Shown: positions 13,391 through 23,857 of the stretch, piece after piece | Position numbering within the stretch: the first letter of the stretch is position 1 | Layout: each line of letters starts with the position of its first letter | Assembly (NCBI RefSeq): GCF_001476905.1 | Contig: NZ_LDTE01000096.1 | Location: forward strand, 1 to 35,345 | Source of the DNA: Sphingomonas sanguinis | GTDB taxonomy: Bacteria > Pseudomonadota > Alphaproteobacteria > Sphingomonadales > Sphingomonadaceae | Reading direction: 5' to 3' | DNA length: 35,345 nucleotides | Translations under genes and position numbers: made by a program | Notes under the pieces: model-generated | What the model saw: only the letters and a program-made list of their open reading frames with translations | The model's database searches: none | Told to the model about the DNA's origin: nothing

Positions 13391-15111
13391 CGGAACAGGT
13401 TGGCCCGCGCCAGTTCCAGCACCTCGTCGCCGCGCCCGCTCAGCACCGCACGCGCGGCATAGAGGCTGAAACCCTTCACCTGCTCGGCCTTGATCTTGGG
13501 CGGCATGATGAGCTCCTGGGTCTCGGTCACGACATCGACGAGCGCGGGGCCGTCATGCGCGAACGCCTCGCGCAGGGCCCCCTCCAGCGCGTCGGAGCGG
13601 GTGACGCGCACCCCGAAATAGCCCATCTCGCGGGCGATCGCGCCAAAATCGGGGTTTTGCAGGGCCACATTGGCATCGACATACCCCGCCGCCTTCTGCT
13701 CCAGCGCGACGAAGCCCAAGGTCGAATTGTTGAAGACGACGATCTTGACCGGCAGCTTCATCTGCACTGCGGTCAGCATGTCGCCCATCAACATGGCCAA
13801 GCCGCCATCGCCGGACATCGACACCACCTGCCGCCCCGGAAAGGCGCCCTGCACGCCCAATGCCTGAGGCATGGCATTGGCCATGGAGCCATGGTTGAAC
13901 GACCCGATCAGCCGCCGCTTGCCGTTCATCGTCAGGTAGCGCGCGGCCCAGACGGCGGGTGTCCCGACATCGGCGGTGAAGACCGCGTCCTCATCGGCCA
14001 GCCGGTCGATCGTCCGCGCGACATATTGCGGATGCAGCGGCTTGTCGCCGTCGCGCGGGGTGGCGAGATCGTCCAGGCCCTTGCGCGCATCACGATAATG
14101 GTCGCGCGCCTTGTCGAGGAAGCGACCGTCGCGCTCGCCCTGGATCAAAGGAAGCAGCCCGCGCGCCACTTCGGCGACATCGCCGACCACGCCCAGGTCG
14201 AGCGGCACGCGCCGCCCCAGCGCGCTGGGGTTGCGGTCGACCTGCACCACCTTCGCCGTGTCGGGATAGAAGTTGCGATAGGGGAAATCGGTGCCGAGCA
14301 TCAGCAGCGTGTCGCATTCCATCATGGCATAATAGCCCGACGAAAAGCCGATCAGCCCGGTCATCCCGACATCATAGGGATTGTCATATTCAATATATTC
14401 CTTGCCCCGATAGGCATGGACGATCGGGGCCTTCAGCGCCTCGGCCAGCGCCACCACCTCGTCATGCGCGCCCGCCGTGCCCGCGCCGCAGAGCAGGGTC
14501 ACCGCCTTCGATCCGTTGAGCAGCTCCGCGATCTTCGCCAGCTCGGCCTGCTCGGGCACCAGGCGCGGGGCGGCGAGCGGCGGGAAGGCGACCGCACGCG
14601 TCTCCGGCACGGGCTTCAGTGCGATGTCGCCGGGGATGACCAGCACCGCGACGCCGCGCTGCCCGATCGCGGTGCGAATCGCGCGGTGGAGCAGCTCGGG
14701 CATCTGGCCGGGGTCCTGCACCATCTCGCAGAAATGGCTGCACTCGCGGAACAGCTCGGTCGGATGGGTTTCCTGGAAATAGCCCAGACCGATCTCGCTC
14801 GACGGGATATGCGCCGCGATGGCGAGGACGGGAACATGGTTGCGGTGGCAATCAAACAGCCCGTTGATGAGGTGGAGATTGCCCGGCCCGCAGCTGCCCG
14901 CGCAGACCGCCAGCGCGCCGGTCGCGGCCGCCTCGGCCCCGGCGGCGAAGGCACCCGCCTCTTCGTTGCGGACGTGCATCCAGTCGATCTTGCCCGATTT
15001 CCGCAGGCTGTCGTTAAAGGCGTTCAGGCTGTCGCCCGTCACGCCCCAGATCCGCTCCACCCCCGCCTCGACCAGCGTGCGGTTCAAAAGATCGGCGATC
15101 GTCTCGGCCAT
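13387..15111 (-). CDS. poxB: ubiquinone-dependent pyruvate dehydrogenase (pyruvate oxidase)
   Basis: 574 residues. PoxB oxidises pyruvate to acetate and CO2 and passes electrons to ubiquinone at the membrane, a bypass of pyruvate dehydrogenase used in stationary or stress growth. Seen: a TPP-activating Glu in the [16 protein letters not shown] segment, FAD-domain [15 protein letters not shown] motif [13 protein letters not shown] ... FNNSTLG near residues 434-465. The C-terminal amphipathic tail ([30 protein letters not shown]) matches the membrane-binding peptide of E. coli PoxB, a strong diagnostic separating it from acetolactate synthases. It starts at ATG 15111 and overlaps the FUSC gene downstream. 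No PoxB regulator is nearby. Confidence 0.95.
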   Translation of the reverse strand: MAETIADLLNRTLVEAGVERIWGVTGDSLNAFNDSLRKSGKIDWMHVRNEEAGAFAAGAEAAATGALAVCAGSCGPGNLHLINGLFDCHRNHVPVLAIAAHIPSSEIGLGYFQETHPTELFRECSHFCEMVQDPGQMPELLHRAIRTAIGQRGVAVLVIPGDIALKPVPETRAVAFPPLAAPRLVPEQAELAKIAELLNGSKAVTLLCGAGTAGAHDEVVALAEALKAPIVHAYRGKEYIEYDNPYDVGMTGLIGFSSGYYAMMECDTLLMLGTDFPYRNFYPDTAKVVQVDRNPSALGRRVPLDLGVVGDVAEVARGLLPLIQGERDGRFLDKARDHYRDARKGLDDLATPRDGDKPLHPQYVARTIDRLADEDAVFTADVGTPAVWAARYLTMNGKRRLIGSFNHGSMANAMPQALGVQGAFPGRQVVSMSGDGGLAMLMGDMLTAVQMKLPVKIVVFNNSTLGFVALEQKAAGYVDANVALQNPDFGAIAREMGYFGVRVTRSDALEGALREAFAHDGPALVDVVTETQELIMPPKIKAEQVKGFSLYAARAVLSGRGDEVLELARANLFR

Positions 15112-15230
15112 GTCTCGTCATCCCTTGCTGGGATCGGGCACGGGGCCCCATCCATGCTGCACGAGCGAAACGATCCGTCGGCCGATTGGCTTCACATGGC
15201 CAAGGTGAACTTCATGTAACATGGCTGTGC

Positions 15231-15266
15231 GGTGCCGCCTGGAAGACCGCATTCCCAGGCGGCACC
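15231..15266. terminator. strong hairpin between chemotaxis locus and poxB
   Basis: GGTGCCGCCTGG (15231-15242) and CCAGGCGGCACC (15255-15266) make a perfect 12-bp stem with a 12-base loop. It lies just past the stop of the last chemotaxis-locus gene (15289). The GATTTT tract is on the plus-strand side; on the minus strand no T-run follows, so it may instead be a rho-dependent end or a 3' stabiliser. Confidence 0.6.
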
Positions 15267-15288
15267 GATTTTCAAACAGGCGATCCGA

Positions 15289-17022
15289 TCAGAACAACCC
15301 GTCATCGTCATCGTCGAACGACACCGCGATGGGCGGCGGTGCGGCGGCGATCATGTCGGGCAGCAGGAAGGCGGCGTGGATCATCCGCTCCGCTGCCATG
15401 GTGTAGAGCCCGCCCGCCCAAGGCAGCAGTTCGTGCAGCGCGGCGCAGTCCGCTTCGCTCAGATCCGCGCCGTCGGGCGTTTCCGGTGAAACCTGATCGG
15501 CATAGCGGGTCAGCGTCCGCGCCACATCCGTCAATGCGTCGGTAAAACCGCGCTGCTCCGCCAGATCGGCCGCGCTGGCCTCCAGCGAGGACAGGACACG
15601 CCGGGCATCGCCGCCGCCCTTGGCCATCGCGTCCGCCGACATTTCGCAGGCGCGACGCACGACCGACAGCGCTTCGCCCAGCGCGCCGCGCGTATCGGTA
15701 TCGCCGACCTTGTGGCCGTCCTGCACCAGGTCGATCGCGCCCAGCACGGTGATCAGCCGCCCGACCGCCATGCTCAGCTGGTCGAGGCGGCTCGCGCAGG
15801 GCGCGACTTCCTTGGCGATCACCGCCACCGCGCGGCCGAGCGTCCCGTGACGACGACAGAGCAGCTGGGTATTGGTCGAGATGTCCTGGACATTGACCGC
15901 GATGTTGCGGATGCGGCCCAGTCCGTCGGTCAGATCGGCCAGCGTCCGGCCGACAAAGCCGGTCAGCTCGGCCAGATGGCCGTCGGCGTCGCACAGCTGA
16001 TCGGTGACGCTGCCCAGCGTGGCGATGCCATGTTCCAGCTTGAACAGCAGCTGGCCGTCATCGCCGCCCTGCGACCCGAGCAGTTCGCGCAAATGGTCGG
16101 CCAGAGGCCCCAGCCGCTCGATCGATTCGACGATCGACACCAGCTCGCGGCCGAATTCGTCCGCCATCGCGTTCAGCTGCGCCGCGATCAGCCGCGCCAT
16201 ATGCGCGGTCGCGCCCAGCGGCACGGGCGTGCCCTTGGCCTCTTCGGCCACGATGCGCTCCAGCATGGTAATGGCGTGTTCGGCACGCTGGCGCACGCTG
16301 TCGCCGATCTGGATCGCGCCCAGGACCCGCGCGACCTCGCCCTGCACGGTGCGGACGATGCCCCCGACCTCGTTGGTCATGCGCATCACCGCCTCGACAT
16401 GATCCTGCAGCGCGTTGGCGTTTGCGGTCAGCTCGGTCGGGATCGACGATCCGGTGCGCAGGCATTCGTTGGCGAGCAGGCGGTCGGCCTGCTGCACGTC
16501 GCCGACGACCCGGCCGAACTGGTCGAGCTGACGCTCGATCTGGCGCAGTTCCTGGCGGCCGCTGGTCAGCTTTTCGTCCATGCCAACGACGAAATTGAAG
16601 AAGGCCGCCTCGCCCGACGAGGCGATCTTGATATTCATGCCATAGATGCCGAGCAGCTTCAGGATCGTGCCGACCTCGTTCAGCAGACCGCGAAGTTCGC
16701 GGGTGCGACCGGTCAGCGTCTCCACCTCGATCGCCCGACGCTTCTGGATCATCGGCAGGCTGATCAGGCGATAGGCGACGTCGCGCAGCTTGCCGACCGC
16801 AACGCCCGCCGTATCGGGCGACAACGACTGGCGGATCGCGCTCAGCCCCTCGGCCATGCCGTCGATGGTGCCGATCGCGGTGGCCAGCGTCTCGCCGGTT
16901 TCGCGGAACGTGGCTTCCAGACCGCCCATCCGGCCTTGTAACTGTTCCGCCAGCGCCGCGAAGGAGATCGTCCCGCCGGTCAGCGGCGTGGCGGTATCGG
17001 TGTCGATCCGTGCCATGTACAT
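15289..17022 (-). CDS. soluble MCP-like coiled-coil protein with acidic C-tail (possible CheY phosphatase)
   Basis: 577 residues, no membrane segment. Long helices are visible throughout. Two degenerate copies of the MCP signalling tip can be made out: LLKLLGIYGMNIKIASSGEAAFF (about 119-142) and IRNIAVNVQDISTNTQLLCR followed by GRAVAVIAKEV (about 371-405); residues of a real tip (EAARAGE) are lost. At 238-250 sits QIGDSVRQRAEHA, with a DxxxQ (D241, Q245) as in the CheZ catalytic helix. The protein ends FDDDDDGLF, like the acidic plus terminal Phe peptide by which CheZ binds CheY. Start ATG 17022 has AAGGAAGGA at ideal spacing. It sits 14 bases after cheB. Role: chemotaxis regulator, mechanism inferred. 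Confidence 0.75.
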   Translation of the reverse strand: MYMARIDTDTATPLTGGTISFAALAEQLQGRMGGLEATFRETGETLATAIGTIDGMAEGLSAIRQSLSPDTAGVAVGKLRDVAYRLISLPMIQKRRAIEVETLTGRTRELRGLLNEVGTILKLLGIYGMNIKIASSGEAAFFNFVVGMDEKLTSGRQELRQIERQLDQFGRVVGDVQQADRLLANECLRTGSSIPTELTANANALQDHVEAVMRMTNEVGGIVRTVQGEVARVLGAIQIGDSVRQRAEHAITMLERIVAEEAKGTPVPLGATAHMARLIAAQLNAMADEFGRELVSIVESIERLGPLADHLRELLGSQGGDDGQLLFKLEHGIATLGSVTDQLCDADGHLAELTGFVGRTLADLTDGLGRIRNIAVNVQDISTNTQLLCRRHGTLGRAVAVIAKEVAPCASRLDQLSMAVGRLITVLGAIDLVQDGHKVGDTDTRGALGEALSVVRRACEMSADAMAKGGGDARRVLSSLEASAADLAEQRGFTDALTDVARTLTRYADQVSPETPDGADLSEADCAALHELLPWAGGLYTMAAERMIHAAFLLPDMIAAAPPPIAVSFDDDDDGLF

Positions 17023-17036
17023 GATGATGTCCTTCC

Positions 17037-18110
17037 TTAGCGGGCCGTGGCGTGGAGCAGTTCGCGCGCGACACTGCCCAGCGGGATGATCTTGTCGTGG
17101 GCGCCGCGCGCGATCGCCTCCTTGGGCATGCCGAACACGACCGAGGTAGCCTCGTCCTGCGCGAAGGTGCGCGCGCCCGCCTGCTTCATTTCCAAAAGGC
17201 CGCGCGCGCCGTCATCGCCCATGCCGGTCAGGATGATGCCGACCGCATTGGCCCCCGCATTGCGCGCCGCCGAGCGGAACAGCACGTCGACCGAGGGGCG
17301 ATGGCGCGAGACCAGCGGCCCCTCGCGTACCGACACGACATAGCGCGCGCCCTGGCGCTCCAGCATGGTGTGGCGCAGGCCACCCGGCGCGATCAGGACC
17401 CGGCCGCGCATCACGGTATCGCCGTCCTCGGCCTCCTTGACGTCGACCTGGCACAGCCCGTCCAGCCGCTTGGCGAAGGCGCGCGTGAAGCTCTCGGGCA
17501 TATGCTGGACGATGACGATGCCCGGCGAGTTGGCGGGCAGCGCCTCCAGCACCTCGCGCAGCGCCTCGGTCCCGCCGGTCGATGCGCCGATGCACACCAC
17601 CATCTCGGTCGTGCGGCTCATCGCGCGGCCAGTCGGCGGCGGCAGGACGGCATCGGCGGTCAGTTTCTTGGCGGGGGCGGAGGCGCGCGAGGCAGGGCGC
17701 CGCGCGCCGACGCGGGCATGGGCGGCACCCTTCACCGTCTCGCGGATCATGGAATGCGCTTCCAGCAGGTGATCGGCGACGCCGACACGCGGCTTCAGGA
17801 TGACGTCGACGGCCCCCGCCTCCAGCGCCTGGAGCAGCGTTTCCGATCCCTCTTCGACCAGCGAGGAGCACATGACGACCGGAATCGGGTGCTGCGACAT
17901 CAGTTTGCGCAGAAAGGTGATGCCGTCCATCCGCGGCATCTCGACATCCAGGGTGATGACGTCGGGCACCGCCTCCTGGATGTGGCGCGCGGCGGCGAAG
18001 GGATCGGCGGCGGCGGTCACCTCGATCTGCGGATCGGCGGACAGGATCGCGGTCATCGCCTGACGGACACTGGCACTGTCGTCGATCACCAGCACACGGA
18101 TTTTCTTCAT
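17037..18110 (-). CDS. cheB: chemotaxis response regulator protein-glutamate methylesterase CheB
   Basis: 357 residues. Receiver domain at 3-120: [10 protein letters not shown], phosphoacceptor Asp in [18 protein letters not shown], and the Thr/Lys switch region [17 protein letters not shown] followed by LKPRVG. The linker ([16 protein letters not shown]) leads to the methylesterase domain with [20 protein letters not shown] (catalytic Ser in S-T-G-G), [17 protein letters not shown] (His) and [15 protein letters not shown] (Asp). It removes methyl groups from receptor glutamates, and phosphorylation by CheA activates it. ATG 18110 was chosen over the longer frame opening at 18221 because the receiver begins immediately there and the cheR stop is only 5 bases upstream. 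Confidence 0.97.
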   Translation of the reverse strand: MKKIRVLVIDDSASVRQAMTAILSADPQIEVTAAADPFAAARHIQEAVPDVITLDVEMPRMDGITFLRKLMSQHPIPVVMCSSLVEEGSETLLQALEAGAVDVILKPRVGVADHLLEAHSMIRETVKGAAHARVGARRPASRASAPAKKLTADAVLPPPTGRAMSRTTEMVVCIGASTGGTEALREVLEALPANSPGIVIVQHMPESFTRAFAKRLDGLCQVDVKEAEDGDTVMRGRVLIAPGGLRHTMLERQGARYVVSVREGPLVSRHRPSVDVLFRSAARNAGANAVGIILTGMGDDGARGLLEMKQAGARTFAQDEATSVVFGMPKEAIARGAHDKIIPLGSVARELLHATAR

Positions 18111-18115
18111 GGGCG

Positions 18116-18967
18116 TCAGTTCCGCTGGAAGACGGTGTTCGCCACCGTCGTGACAGGAAGGTCGAAACCGGTGATCGATTCCGAATGGCCGAGGAACAGC
18201 AGGCCGCCGGGGCGCAGGCATTCGGTCAGGCGGCGGACCACCTTTTCCTGGGTCGGCTTGTCGAAATAGATCAGCACGTTGCGACAGAAGATGATGTCCA
18301 TCGGATCGCCGACCGGATAGCGCTCGTCCATCAGGTTCATCTGGGCAAAGCCGATGGCCGAGCGAAGCGCGGGCACGATGCGCATCTCGCTGCGCTTCGG
18401 GTCGCTCGCCTTCATCGCATAGCGGTTGCGCAGCGATGTCGGCACCGGGTCCAGCATCGAGGTGGGATAGATGCCGCGCCGGGCAGTGCGCAGCACCTCG
18501 CTGTCCAGGTCGGTCGCCAGGATGCCGAAATCCGGGCCGCCCTTGTCATGCGCAAAGGCGTCGAGCAGCATGGCCAGCGTATAGGGCTCCGCGCCGGTCG
18601 AACAGGCCGCGCTCCACACCCGCAGGCGCCGCCGCCCCTCGTCGCGCAGCTGCGGCATGACGGTGCCCATCAGATAATCGAAATGCTTGGGCTCGCGGAA
18701 GAAGTCGGTCTTGTTGGTGGTGACCGCGTTCAGCAGATGCTCGCGTTCATCCTCCAGATGATTGCCCTCGAACAGCCAGCTGCAATAGGCGCTGAGGCTG
18801 GACAGGCCGGTCGCCCGGACGCGACGGCGCAGGCGCCCCTCGATCATCGTGATCTTGGCCGGAGGCAGCTTGATCCCGCACTCCTTGTAGACATAGACGG
18901 AAATGCGATCGAAATCGCGGGGTTGAAGCGCATCGGTCGAAACCGCCGTGCGGGCCATGGTGCTCAA
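18116..18967 (-). CDS. cheR: chemotaxis protein methyltransferase CheR
   Basis: 283 residues. N-terminal helical domain with [20 protein letters not shown] and [20 protein letters not shown] (the TTNxTxFFR motif). SAM-binding [18 protein letters not shown], then [17 protein letters not shown] and [22 protein letters not shown]. It methylates receptor glutamates using S-adenosylmethionine. Start: a TTG at 18967 sits 8 bases after AGGAG; an ATG at 18958 (MARTAVS) is possible but further from it. No TPR domain is attached. It is followed by cheB, giving the adaptation pair. Confidence 0.97.
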   Translation of the reverse strand: MSTMARTAVSTDALQPRDFDRISVYVYKECGIKLPPAKITMIEGRLRRRVRATGLSSLSAYCSWLFEGNHLEDEREHLLNAVTTNKTDFFREPKHFDYLMGTVMPQLRDEGRRRLRVWSAACSTGAEPYTLAMLLDAFAHDKGGPDFGILATDLDSEVLRTARRGIYPTSMLDPVPTSLRNRYAMKASDPKRSEMRIVPALRSAIGFAQMNLMDERYPVGDPMDIIFCRNVLIYFDKPTQEKVVRRLTECLRPGGLLFLGHSESITGFDLPVTTVANTVFQRN

Positions 18968-19039
18968 AGGGGCGGCTCCTGCGTAAATCGAGATAGAACG
19001 ACCGGCGGCGGCGGTGCCGCCGATCGGCGTGAGGAAGAA

Positions 19040-19531
19040 TCAGGCGGCAAGGCCCAGGTCACCAAGGGCGGCGTCGAGGCCCTCGGCCCCGAAGAGCCGC
19101 ACCGGATCGAGCAGCGCGACGAAACCGGCGCCGCGGCGCAGGATCGCCTCGATCTGCTGCGACCGCCAGCGGCCGCCCAGTTCGGGCGAGCCCTCGATGG
19201 CGTCGGCCGCGAAGGTGCTGACGTCGAGCACCCGGTCGACCACCAGGCCCAGGGCGATCGGCGTACCGTCACTGCCGGGCATGTCGACGACCAGGATGCG
19301 CGTCGTCAGCGTCACCTCGGCCGGCGCCAACCCCAGCCGGACCCGCAGGTCGACCATGGGCACCGATGCGCCGCGCACATCGGTCAGCCCCAGGAACCAG
19401 TCGGGCGCGTGCGGCACCCGATAGGCGTTGCGATGATCCAGGATTTCGCGGACCGTGGTCACGGGGAGGGCGAATTCCTCCTCCCCGAGACCGAAGACGA
19501 CGACCTGGATGTCCCCACCGGCATGGGTCAT
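19040..19531 (-). CDS. cheW: chemotaxis coupling protein CheW (copy 1 of a duplicated pair)
   Basis: 163 residues. CheW fold: [68 protein letters not shown], and a closing [12 protein letters not shown]. It bridges MCP tips and CheA. The ATG overlaps the upstream MCP stop (ATGA). The first 149 residues are identical to the CheW encoded at 23369-23857, only the C-terminal dozen differ. The nucleotide sequence is also nearly identical, so it is a recent duplicate or a conversion product. Confidence 0.95.
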   Translation of the reverse strand: MTHAGGDIQVVVFGLGEEEFALPVTTVREILDHRNAYRVPHAPDWFLGLTDVRGASVPMVDLRVRLGLAPAEVTLTTRILVVDMPGSDGTPIALGLVVDRVLDVSTFAADAIEGSPELGGRWRSQQIEAILRRGAGFVALLDPVRLFGAEGLDAALGDLGLAA

Positions 19532-19640
19532 GCCGCGCGTCCGAACTCGGCGTCCTCGCCGTCCGGACCGCCATTGGTCAGGTCGAGCGCGAAGCCGCGG
19601 ACCCGGGCCTGCTGATCGGCGACCGAACCGGCACGCGGGG
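19083..19640. repeat. long direct repeat, copy A (cheW plus MCP 3' end)
   Basis: This segment, covering most of cheW and the last 35 or so codons of the MCP gene, is nearly identical base for base to 23408-23965, with scattered single-base differences (for example GAATTCCTCC against GAACTCCTCC). The direct orientation and about 4.3 kb spacing allow recombination between the copies. Confidence 0.8.
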
Positions 19641-21207
19641 CAGGCTTTTTAGACTGCGGCGCGGGCTTACGAGCCGGTACCTTGCGCACCACCGGACGGG
19701 CATGGCTCCGCTCGACGCCGCCGATGCGGAAATAGGCGATGCTTTCCTGCATTTCCTCGGCCTGGCTGGCCAGTTCTTCCGAGGTGGACGAGATCTGCTC
19801 GGAGGCCGAGGCGTTCTGCTGCGTCACCTTGTCGAGCTGCTGGATCGCCTCGTTGATCTGCACCGCACCGATATCCTGCTCGCGGCAGGCGGCGCTGATC
19901 TCGGCGACCAGCTCGGCGGTGCGACGGATATCGGGCACCAGCTTCACCAGCATGTCACCCGCCTGGGTGGCCGCTCCGACCGTATCGGACGACATACCGC
20001 TGATCTCGGCCGCCGCCGACTGGCTCCGCTCGGCCAGCTTGCGGACCTCGGCAGCGACAACCGCGAAGCCGCGACCATGTTCACCCGCACGCGCCGCCTC
20101 GACCGCCGCATTCAGCGCCAGCAGGTCGGTCTGGCGCGCGATTTCCTGCACGATGCCGATCTTCTCGGCGATGGTGCGCATGGCGACGACCGCCTTCTGC
20201 ACCGCCTGGCCGCTGATCTCGGCGTCTTGCGAGGACTGGCGCGCGATCTTCTCGGTCTGGGTCGCGTTGTCGGCGTTCTGTTTGATGTTCGCCGCCATCT
20301 GCTCCATCGATGCCGAGGCTTCCTCGGCGGCAGCGGCCTGCTCGGTCGCGCCCTGGCTCACCTGTTCCGACGACGACGACAGCTGCTGGCTGCCCGCCGC
20401 CACATTCTGCGCCGCCAGAGCAGTCTGGCCGATCGTGTCGCGCAGGCGACTGGTCATGCGATTGACCGTCTCGACCAGGTCCTTGATCTCGTCGTTGCTG
20501 CGGACCTGGACCTCGTTGCTCAGGTCGCCATCGGCCACGGCGGATACCGCCTCGCCGATCTTGCGCAGGCCGCTCGACACCAGCATCGCGATCCATACGC
20601 CACCGGCGATCGCGATCAGCAGCGCGACCACGGCGGTGACCATCATGGTGGTCCGCGCCGACGCGTAGAGCGCGGCCGCATCCTCCTTCGCCTTGACCAT
20701 CTGCCCCTGGGTGATGTCCGCCAGCTTGTTGAGCGTTTCACCGAGGTGCACGGCGATGACACGCCCCTCCGTTATCGATATCTGCGCCGCAGCGGCATTG
20801 TGATTGTCCATCGCCAGGGCGCGGGCGCGGGCGCTGACCTCCTTATAGTCGCGCCATTCCTCCAGCGCCTTCGTCCAGACCGGACGTCCCTGGGCGGTGG
20901 CGATCTTCAGCCCACTGTTCAGGCTCGCCTCGACCTTGGCGCTATAGTCGTTGAAGCTGGCGTCATAATTGCGGTTCGCGCTCATATCTTCGGACAGCAT
21001 CATGTTCTTTTCGGCACGGATCGCGCGCCCGACATCGCCGTCCGCCGTCAGCGAAAGCTTGATGCGCTGCGCAGGGCCGTCAATGGTATCGGAGATCATC
21101 GTGTTCAACGCATTGATCCTGGAGATGCCGATCCCGACCACTACCGCCAGAAGCAGCAATACAATCACAAATGTACCAGCAAGTTTCATCTTGATTGTCG
21201 CGCGCAT
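19528..21207 (-). CDS. transmembrane methyl-accepting chemotaxis protein
   Basis: About 559 residues; ATG 21207 chosen since GGGGGTG lies six bases upstream and the homologous MCP at 25662 starts likewise ([10 protein letters not shown]). TM1 at about 8-28 ([20 protein letters not shown]), a periplasmic four-helix sensor of about 160 residues (typical of 4HB_MCP), TM2 ([22 protein letters not shown]), one HAMP domain, then the signalling helical hairpin with tip [20 protein letters not shown]. The C-terminus ends DAEFGRAA, shared with two other MCPs here. It senses an unknown periplasmic ligand and controls CheA. It appears to have its own promoter region upstream. Confidence 0.95.
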   Translation of the reverse strand: MRATIKMKLAGTFVIVLLLLAVVVGIGISRINALNTMISDTIDGPAQRIKLSLTADGDVGRAIRAEKNMMLSEDMSANRNYDASFNDYSAKVEASLNSGLKIATAQGRPVWTKALEEWRDYKEVSARARALAMDNHNAAAAQISITEGRVIAVHLGETLNKLADITQGQMVKAKEDAAALYASARTTMMVTAVVALLIAIAGGVWIAMLVSSGLRKIGEAVSAVADGDLSNEVQVRSNDEIKDLVETVNRMTSRLRDTIGQTALAAQNVAAGSQQLSSSSEQVSQGATEQAAAAEEASASMEQMAANIKQNADNATQTEKIARQSSQDAEISGQAVQKAVVAMRTIAEKIGIVQEIARQTDLLALNAAVEAARAGEHGRGFAVVAAEVRKLAERSQSAAAEISGMSSDTVGAATQAGDMLVKLVPDIRRTAELVAEISAACREQDIGAVQINEAIQQLDKVTQQNASASEQISSTSEELASQAEEMQESIAYFRIGGVERSHARPVVRKVPARKPAPQSKKPAPRAGSVADQQARVRGFALDLTNGGPDGEDAEFGRAA

Positions 21208-21224
21208 ACGCACCCCCGTTAAAA

Positions 21225-21295
21225 TCTATTTTTTTAAGAACCTGACGACACCACAAACTATTGCATAATCGAATGAATTTTCGGTTCACGACAAC
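21225..21295 (-). promoter_or_regulatory. AT-rich promoter region for the second MCP gene (weak)
   Basis: The 150 bases between the two MCP genes are the most AT-rich part of the locus. On the minus strand GAGTTGTCG and GATTAT (spaced by 18) could be -35/-10 elements. Together with the hairpin right after the preceding gene, this suggests a separate transcript for MCP-cheW-cheR-cheB. Only suggestive. Confidence 0.3.
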
Positions 21296-21314
21296 TCATT
21301 CTTATTTTTGACTT

Positions 21315-21355
21315 CGACGGTGGCGGCGTTCCCCCTCGGCACGCCGCCACCGTCG
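21315..21355 (-). terminator. 15-bp perfect hairpin after the poly-HAMP MCP gene
   Basis: CGACGGTGGCGGCGT (21315-21329) pairs with ACGCCGCCACCGTCG (21341-21355), an 11-base loop. It begins 7 bases after the MCP stop at 21362. No T-run follows on the minus strand, so it may stop or merely protect the transcript, but its strength and position suggest that the chemotaxis locus is split here. Confidence 0.65.
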
Positions 21356-21361
21356 ATCCGT

Positions 21362-23284
21362 TCAGGCGGCGCGGCCGAAATCGGCGTCTTCGCCGTCTGC
21401 CCCGCCATTCGTCATGTCGAGCGCGAAGCCGCGTGCCCGCGCCTGCTGATCCGCGACCGATTGGCCACGGCCCGCCGCCTTGGCCTTGACCTTAGCCTTG
21501 GCGGCGGGCGTCGAGGGCTTGCGCACGGCGGGCTTGGCCGCCATCGGGCGAGCCTTCTCCGCCAGGCGGAAGAAGGTGATGCCTTCCTGCAGTTCCTCGG
21601 CGCGCGCAGCGAGTTCCGCCGCCGTGCCCGAAATCTCGTCAGAGGCCGAGGCGTTCTGCTGCGTCACCTTGTCGAGTTGCTGGATCGCCTCGTTGATCTG
21701 CACCGCACCGATATCCTGCTCACGACAGGCGGCGCTGATCTCGGCGACCAGCTCGGCGGTGCGGCGAATATCGGGCACCAGCTTGGTCAGCATCTCACCT
21801 GCCTGGGTGGCCGCCATCACCGTGTCCGAGGACATGCCGCTGATCTCGGCCGCGGCCGTCTGGCTGCGCTCGGCCAGCTTGCGGACCTCGGCGGCGACGA
21901 CCGCGAAGCCGCGACCATGTTCACCCGCACGCGCTGCCTCGACCGCCGCGTTCAGGGCCAGCAGGTCGGTCTGGCGGGCGATTTCCTGCACGATGCCGAT
22001 CTTCTCGGCGATGGTGCGCATCGCGACGACCGCCTTCTGCACCGCCTGGCCGCTGATCTCGGCATCCTGCGAGGACTGGCGGGCGATCTTCTCGGTCTGG
22101 GTCGCGTTGTCGGCGTTCTGTTTGATGTTCGCCGCCATCTGCTCCATCGATGCCGAGGCTTCCTCGGCCGATGCGGCCTGCTCGGTCGCGCCTTCCGACA
22201 CCTGTTCCGACGCCGAGGAGAGCTCTTGGCTGCCGCTCGCCACTTGGTCCGCCGCGCCCGCGACGTTGGTCGCGAAGCTGGTCAGATTGTCGACCAGATT
22301 GTTGATCGCATCCTTCATCCGGCGATGATCGCCCTCACACTCGATCTCCACCCGCTCGAGCAGCGAGCCGGTGCTGACCAGGTTCAGGACGCGATTGCCC
22401 TCGCCGATCGGCAGCAGGATCGCGTCGAGCATCCCGTTGATGCCCTTGATCAAACCACCGAAATCACCGGGGAAGCGCTCGGCCTCGCCCCGCTCGCTCA
22501 ACTGTCCAGCGGTCGACGCGTCGATCAGGCGCTGAATCTCGCCGATGATCGAGCGAAAATTGGCGCGCAGTTCCTCGATCGTGTCGTTGATAAAGGCCTT
22601 CTTGCCGGGGAAACGCTCCAGCTCGGCGGCAAAATTGCCCTCGCCGAACTGCTTGATGCAGGCCATCGCCTGCTTCTTGACCGCGATATGGCCCGCGACC
22701 ATCGCGTTGATGCCGGTCGCCATGCGGGCGAAATCGCCCTGGAATTTCTCGGCTGGCACGAAGACGTCGATGTCGCCCTTGTCGTGCTCAACCGACATGG
22801 TGTTCATCTCGGCGATCAGGCCCTTCAGGTTGCCGCGAAGCTCTTCGATCGTGTCGTTGATGAATGCCTTCTTGCCGGGCAGCGGCGGAAGCGGCGCCTC
22901 GAAATCGCCTTCGCCCAGCGACTTGACGCAGGCCATGGCCAGCTTCTTGACCGCGATATGGCTGGCGACGAGTTCGTTGACCATCCTGGCGGCACTGGCC
23001 AGGTCGCCCTGGAACTCGTCGACGGGCAGCACGACGTCGATATCGCCGCGCTCATGCTCGCTGGCCACGTGCGACAGGCGCCTCGTGAAGCTGGCGGCGG
23101 GCATCGCTGCCGCCTCGATCATGTCGTTGACGGCGACGAGGACCTCGCGCGCCTTGCCCGTGACCACTGACAGGTCCGCGCGATCATGGACGCGGCCCTG
23201 GGCAAAGGCACGCTGCAGACGCGTGATCTCCGCCGTGGCGGCGTCGACATGGGACGTGTCCTTGAGCGAAGCGTAAAACCGCAT
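21362..23284 (-). CDS. soluble MCP with tandem HAMP-like repeats
   Basis: 640 residues from ATG 23284 (AGGAAAAG upstream); the longer frame to 23368 lacks support. No membrane segment. Residues about 70-270 hold two near-repeat blocks sharing GDIDV...[34 protein letters not shown], reading as tandem HAMP-like units, followed by further HAMP-like modules ([41 protein letters not shown]). The signalling hairpin is nearly identical to those of the other two MCPs (tip [20 protein letters not shown]), and the end is DADFGRAA. It probably reports a cytoplasmic cue. It sits between cheW and a strong hairpin. Confidence 0.9.
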   Translation of the reverse strand: MRFYASLKDTSHVDAATAEITRLQRAFAQGRVHDRADLSVVTGKAREVLVAVNDMIEAAAMPAASFTRRLSHVASEHERGDIDVVLPVDEFQGDLASAARMVNELVASHIAVKKLAMACVKSLGEGDFEAPLPPLPGKKAFINDTIEELRGNLKGLIAEMNTMSVEHDKGDIDVFVPAEKFQGDFARMATGINAMVAGHIAVKKQAMACIKQFGEGNFAAELERFPGKKAFINDTIEELRANFRSIIGEIQRLIDASTAGQLSERGEAERFPGDFGGLIKGINGMLDAILLPIGEGNRVLNLVSTGSLLERVEIECEGDHRRMKDAINNLVDNLTSFATNVAGAADQVASGSQELSSASEQVSEGATEQAASAEEASASMEQMAANIKQNADNATQTEKIARQSSQDAEISGQAVQKAVVAMRTIAEKIGIVQEIARQTDLLALNAAVEAARAGEHGRGFAVVAAEVRKLAERSQTAAAEISGMSSDTVMAATQAGEMLTKLVPDIRRTAELVAEISAACREQDIGAVQINEAIQQLDKVTQQNASASDEISGTAAELAARAEELQEGITFFRLAEKARPMAAKPAVRKPSTPAAKAKVKAKAAGRGQSVADQQARARGFALDMTNGGADGEDADFGRAA

Positions 23285-23368
23285 GAGTCTTTTCCTGAGA
23301 ATTCCTGTCCGCAGACAGGCCGGCTGGGAGTAGGTGGGGCGGCCACAAGGATGCACCGCCCCAGGCAT

Positions 23369-23857
23369 TCACGCCGCCGCTGCTAAGCCCAGCGTGGCGT
23401 CAATATCATCGGCCCCGAAGAGCCGGACGGGATCGAGCAGCGCGACGAAACCGGCGCCGCGGCGCAGGATCGCCTCGATCTGCTGCGACCGCCAGCGGCC
23501 GCCCAGTTCGGGCGAGCCCTCGATGGCGTCGGCCGCGAAGGTGCTGACGTCGAGCACCCGGTCGACGACCAGCCCCAGGGCGATCGGCGTACCGTCACTG
23601 CCCGGCATGTCGACGACCAGGATGCGCGTCGTCAGCGTCACCTCGGCGGGCGCCAGCCCCAGTCGGACCCGCAGGTCGACCATGGGCACCGATGCGCCGC
23701 GCACATCGGTCAGCCCCAGGAACCAGTCGGGTGCATGCGGCACCCGATAGGCGTTGCGATGATCCAGGATTTCGCGGACCGTGGTCACGGGGAGGGCGAA
23801 CTCCTCCTCCCCGAGACCGAAGACGACGACCTGGATGTCCCCGCCAGCATGGGTCAT
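23369..23857 (-). CDS. cheW: chemotaxis coupling protein CheW (copy 2)
   Basis: 162 residues, ATG overlapping the upstream MCP stop (ATGA at 23854-23857). The first 149 residues are identical to the CheW at 19040-19531, and only the tail ([15 protein letters not shown]) differs. Same fold and role: it couples receptors to CheA. It precedes the soluble MCP gene. Keeping two identical coupling proteins in one locus probably gives dosage or two receptor arrays, or reflects recombination not yet resolved. Confidence 0.95.
   Translation of the reverse strand: MTHAGGDIQVVVFGLGEEEFALPVTTVREILDHRNAYRVPHAPDWFLGLTDVRGASVPMVDLRVRLGLAPAEVTLTTRILVVDMPGSDGTPIALGLVVDRVLDVSTFAADAIEGSPELGGRWRSQQIEAILRRGAGFVALLDPVRLFGADDIDATLGLAAAA

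Noticed and set aside
13279..15219. 646-codon plus-strand frame antisense to poxB
   Set aside because: Shadow of a gene with a complete PoxB signature, including the C-terminal membrane peptide.
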